DNA of 35,796 nt from Desulfamplus sp. (GTDB lineage: Bacteria; Desulfobacterota; Desulfobacteria; Desulfobacterales; Desulfobacteraceae): the NCBI GenBank assembly GCA_015232465.1, contig JADFZO010000027.1:1-35796 (forward strand). The letters run 5' to 3'. The notes under the pieces are model-generated. The model was not told the origin of the DNA. It saw only the letters and a list, made by a program, of their open reading frames with translations, and made no database searches. The translations under genes were made by a program, and so were the position numbers. Positions 33,420-35,796 of this stretch are shown piece after piece; the first letter of the stretch is position 1, and the number at the start of each line of letters is the position of its first letter.

Positions 33420-35063
33420 TTAATCTTTTTTGCTCAAAACTGATAGAACCTCCAAACACTTTACCTTTGCCCTATCTGCAATAGCCTCAGCCTCTTTAAA
33501 AGTCTGATCTCTAAAATCATTATCTTTAATATCTTTTAAATTTATACAGACATTGCGAAAAGCTCCCCAAATTCCACACTCTAAAGCTCTTGCCCCAACC
33601 TCAAGATCAGAGTTTGATGCAGGATTTATGTGAGGAGCAATCTCACACAATGAATCCCAAGCCAAATCACCAAAACGCATTGTTGTTAATGGCACATTTA
33701 CTGCTGTTTTAAGACCAGCCTGCATATTTTGATTACGTGCCCAAGTTACAGGATCATCTCCTCCATCACCTTTTGGCATTCGTAGCCCCTCCATATATTC
33801 GTTAAATGCAGATGTGTCAGCATCAACCATTGGGATAAGTTTTTGGGTCAAATCGTGCAAAATAGGGATATTTTTTTGCATGTAGGGCTGAACACTCTCA
33901 AATTTTCTCACCCCATTTGTGATTTTAGCAACCATTGAGCCAAGCCCCACGCCCATAGCAGCCATAGCAGCAGAGGCAGAACCTCCGCCCGGAGCTGTTG
34001 ATCTTGATGCAATCTCCTCAATAAATGCTCGAACAGACATTGAAGCAAGAGGCTCATTTAAAGGCTCTGCAACAATATATTCAATAATCTTCTCTTTTGG
34101 TCTAAATGGTGCAACAGAGTTTAAACCTAAACGCTCAACTGCAAGGCGAATCTTTTGGTCTTCTTCATAGACAAAGAGTTTTTCCTTTTCAATGTAGTAG
34201 TCAGCAGCCATTAAAATAGACTCTAACGGCACAATCCCCACAATTTCAGAGCCAGCAACCCCGACATTGAGAAGAGCAGCCTCTTTTTTTACCTCCTCAA
34301 ATAGAACATGAATTGGGGTTACATGGTAATCATTTAAATTTACAGTAACTTGAGCCATATTATACTCATTTACAAACCACCCCATACCTTTGACATCTTT
34401 TAGACGACCCAACTCCTCTTGACCATGATCATTTATCCCACGCCCAGCCTCACGAAGATTTAGGGCAATTCTATGAGCCTGATTTGATGTGCCAAGAATA
34501 TTTACGTTGTAGGCTATTAAAAACATGCGTGCACCAGTAGCAGTTGCCCCCCACTCTGGAACAAATTTAGCTGGTCCAAAATCTGGTTTCCATTTTGCAT
34601 CTTTTAGACGCTCTTCAAGTGCCTCATATTCGCCCCTCCTAACATCTGGCAGTTTACGGCGATAGTCATGTTCTGCTGCCTCTTCATATAGAAAAAATGG
34701 AACTTGAAGCTCCTCTGCTGCCCTTGCTGCAAATTTTTTTGATATTTCAACGCAATCTTGCATATTAACCCCAGCAACTGGAATAAAGGGGCATACGTCC
34801 ATTGCCCCAAATCTTGGGTGCTCGCCTTTATGTTTTTTCATATCAATTTTTAGACTCGCAACCCTTGCTGCTGCTAAAGCCCCTTCTATTACACTCTCTG
34901 GGTCTCCTACAAATGTATAGACAGTTCGGTTTGTCGATTGACCAGGATCCACATCTAAAAGGGTGCAGCCAGCAGTTTTAGCAATTGCATCAGAAATAGC
35001 ATCAATTATCTCTTTATCTCTACCCTCAGAAAAATTTGGAACGCACTCAACTATCTTTTTCAT
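33420..35063 (-). CDS. ftcD: bifunctional glutamate formimidoyltransferase / formimidoyltetrahydrofolate cyclodeaminase
   Basis: A 547-residue cytoplasmic enzyme of one-carbon and histidine metabolism. Residues 1 to about 330 form the formiminotransferase part, starting KKIVECVPNFSEGRD. HKGEHPRFGAMDVCPFIPV places a histidine at residue 82, the position of the family's catalytic histidine. Residues from about 345 onward (ASMSVRAFIEEIASRSTAPGGGSASAAMAAMG) are the cyclodeaminase. The pair moves a formimino group from formiminoglutamate to tetrahydrofolate and then releases ammonia to give methenyl-THF. Many bacteria keep the two parts as separate genes; the fused form here has full-length domains. 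No other histidine-degradation gene is in the window. AAGGA lies ten bases before ATG 35063. Confidence 0.95.
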   Translation of the reverse strand: MKKIVECVPNFSEGRDKEIIDAISDAIAKTAGCTLLDVDPGQSTNRTVYTFVGDPESVIEGALAAARVASLKIDMKKHKGEHPRFGAMDVCPFIPVAGVNMQDCVEISKKFAARAAEELQVPFFLYEEAAEHDYRRKLPDVRRGEYEALEERLKDAKWKPDFGPAKFVPEWGATATGARMFLIAYNVNILGTSNQAHRIALNLREAGRGINDHGQEELGRLKDVKGMGWFVNEYNMAQVTVNLNDYHVTPIHVLFEEVKKEAALLNVGVAGSEIVGIVPLESILMAADYYIEKEKLFVYEEDQKIRLAVERLGLNSVAPFRPKEKIIEYIVAEPLNEPLASMSVRAFIEEIASRSTAPGGGSASAAMAAMGVGLGSMVAKITNGVRKFESVQPYMQKNIPILHDLTQKLIPMVDADTSAFNEYMEGLRMPKGDGGDDPVTWARNQNMQAGLKTAVNVPLTTMRFGDLAWDSLCEIAPHINPASNSDLEVGARALECGIWGAFRNVCINLKDIKDNDFRDQTFKEAEAIADRAKVKCLEVLSVLSKKD

Positions 35064-35137
35064 TTTTTGATTTATCCTTAAAAAATTATGTTATTTTATA
35101 TAAAAGCCTAAACTACTAAATCTTTCTATGGCTGAAT

Positions 35138-35796
35138 CTATATGCTTTCAATTTTTGTTAAACAGATATTCAACATGGTTGCAATTTCTTGCTTTGAATA
35201 TCCTGCCTTTCTAAGAGATATAATCGCCACTTTTTGAATCTCTTCACTACGTTTTAAAGCCTCTTCTTTAGCTTTTTGTTCCTTCTCACTACGTTTTAGA
35301 GCCTCTTCTTTAGCTTTTTGTTCCCTCTCACTACGTTTTAAAGCCTCTTCTTTAGCTCTTCGCTCTTCTTCTTTTAATCTTTTTACCTCTTCAAGCTCTT
35401 TTAAAGCTATATTATATTGCTGTTTTAGCCTCTCTTTGCGGGCTTCCTCACCTCTTTGAACTCTTAAAAACTCCTCATGGAGGCGATACTGTTCTCTTAG
35501 TCTGTCATCTTTTGTAAAAGTTTGCAGCATGTTAAATACCTCCTCTATTCCTTTATTTTCATTAAAAACAGGAGCAAGGGGTTTGGAGTTGTCTTGAATT
35601 GTTCCCAAAAAATAGCTCCAAACCTCAAGTTCGCTGCTAAAAGATACTCTATTTTTATCAGAGGATTCAATTGTTTTATTAAATTGAGCTGCCTCAAAAC
35701 ATTTCAAGAACTTGTTTAGCTCAACATAGTAAAGATTCCAATGGTTTATAAGTGGCTTGTGTGTTCTAATATTAAGCATTCTATAGTGGTTAAACC
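35138..35796 (-). CDS. Rpn-like PD-(D/E)XK nuclease/transposase-family protein, 5' part outside window
   Basis: The frame is open to the window edge beyond the first visible ATG (35779). Upstream codons read FNHYR before MLNIRTHKPL, so the gene surely starts outside. About 219 codons are seen. The fragment YVELNKF, the segment VWSYFLGT and the ending with a small helical domain (AIISLRKAGYSKQEIATMLNI) fit the C-terminal half of the Rpn (recombination-promoting nuclease, PDDEXK transposase-like) family. The nuclease core itself would be in the missing part. Residues after about 100 of the visible part form a long charged coiled coil with a 14-residue tandem repeat. The family promotes RecA-independent recombination in E. 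coli. Fair confidence, because the diagnostic catalytic part is not visible. Confidence 0.7.
   Translation of the reverse strand, partial: FNHYRMLNIRTHKPLINHWNLYYVELNKFLKCFEAAQFNKTIESSDKNRVSFSSELEVWSYFLGTIQDNSKPLAPVFNENKGIEEVFNMLQTFTKDDRLREQYRLHEEFLRVQRGEEARKERLKQQYNIALKELEEVKRLKEEERRAKEEALKRSEREQKAKEEALKRSEKEQKAKEEALKRSEEIQKVAIISLRKAGYSKQEIATMLNICLTKIESI
35245..35370 (-). repeat. three tandem 42-bp units inside the Rpn-like gene
   Basis: Units start at 35245, 35287 and 35329 and each codes for 14 residues close to EALKRSEKEQKAKE. The first two are nearly identical and the third diverges at its far end. The unit length is a multiple of three and codes for two heptads, so copy number could change without breaking frame or coiled-coil register. 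Confidence 0.9.

Noticed and set aside
35245..35370. CRISPR-like array
   Set aside because: Units are contiguous 42-bp coding repeats without spacers, and they translate as a coiled coil in the gene's frame.
1..35796. tRNA, rRNA or other stable RNA genes
   Set aside because: I looked through the gaps, all under 180 bases, and saw no cloverleaf or rRNA-like sequence.

Overview
The window looks like chromosomal DNA of an AT-rich Gram-negative bacterium, most likely a Desulfobacterota (delta-proteobacterial) lineage near the Desulfobacterales. The reasons are the gene order lysS-lolC-lolD-bamA-ompH-lpxD-lpxA-lpxI-lpxB, the use of LpxI for lipid A, a BamA with an extra N-terminal domain, an Aap-type amino-acid transporter, and three gene types often amplified in such genomes: DUF1566 repeat proteins, AAA-ATPase/PD-(D/E)XK proteins and Rpn-like nucleases. 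This placement is inference; no rRNA or other decisive marker is present. Every convincing gene is on the minus strand, so transcription runs from high to low coordinates.

Layout in transcription order. (1) 35796-35138: 3' part of an Rpn-type nuclease gene cut by the window edge. (2) 35063-33420: bifunctional ftcD. (3) 33373-28375: a tight three-gene signalling set made of a LivJ-type binding lipoprotein, a hybrid histidine kinase and a response-regulator diguanylate cyclase. (4) 28322-25667: pilC and a PilS-like kinase, ending at a good intrinsic terminator. (5) 25494-13650: the envelope biogenesis cluster, with lysyl-tRNA synthetase, LolCD lipoprotein export, BamA, the OmpH/Skp chaperone and lipid A enzymes LpxD, LpxA, LpxI and LpxB. 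A GIY-YIG nuclease gene is lodged between lolD and bamA, and fabZ is missing between lpxD and lpxA. (6) 13488-4296: a general amino-acid ABC transporter in the order aapJ-aapQ-(insert)-aapM-aapP. (7) 4248-1: a CorC-type membrane protein, aroE, a TauE-like permease and 3'-truncated aroA.

The most unusual part is the break in the transporter operon. Between aapQ and aapM lies 4.85 kb holding two genes: a secreted 907-residue protein with four DUF1566 domains, and an AAA-ATPase/PD-(D/E)XK protein. This block is flanked by a perfect 83-bp direct repeat that is the 3' end of aapQ. One copy completes aapQ and the other abuts the aapM start codon. The ancestral aapQ-TAA-4 nt-ATG-aapM junction can therefore be read from the DNA, and the insert supplies its own last codon and stop for aapQ.

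A second notable signal is inside the DUF1566 protein. The C-terminal tails of its domains differ mostly at first and second codon positions while third positions stay C. The pattern resembles variable regions made by diversity-generating retroelements, although no reverse transcriptase is in the window. Coordinates and motifs were read by eye; no database search or computed statistic stands behind any call.
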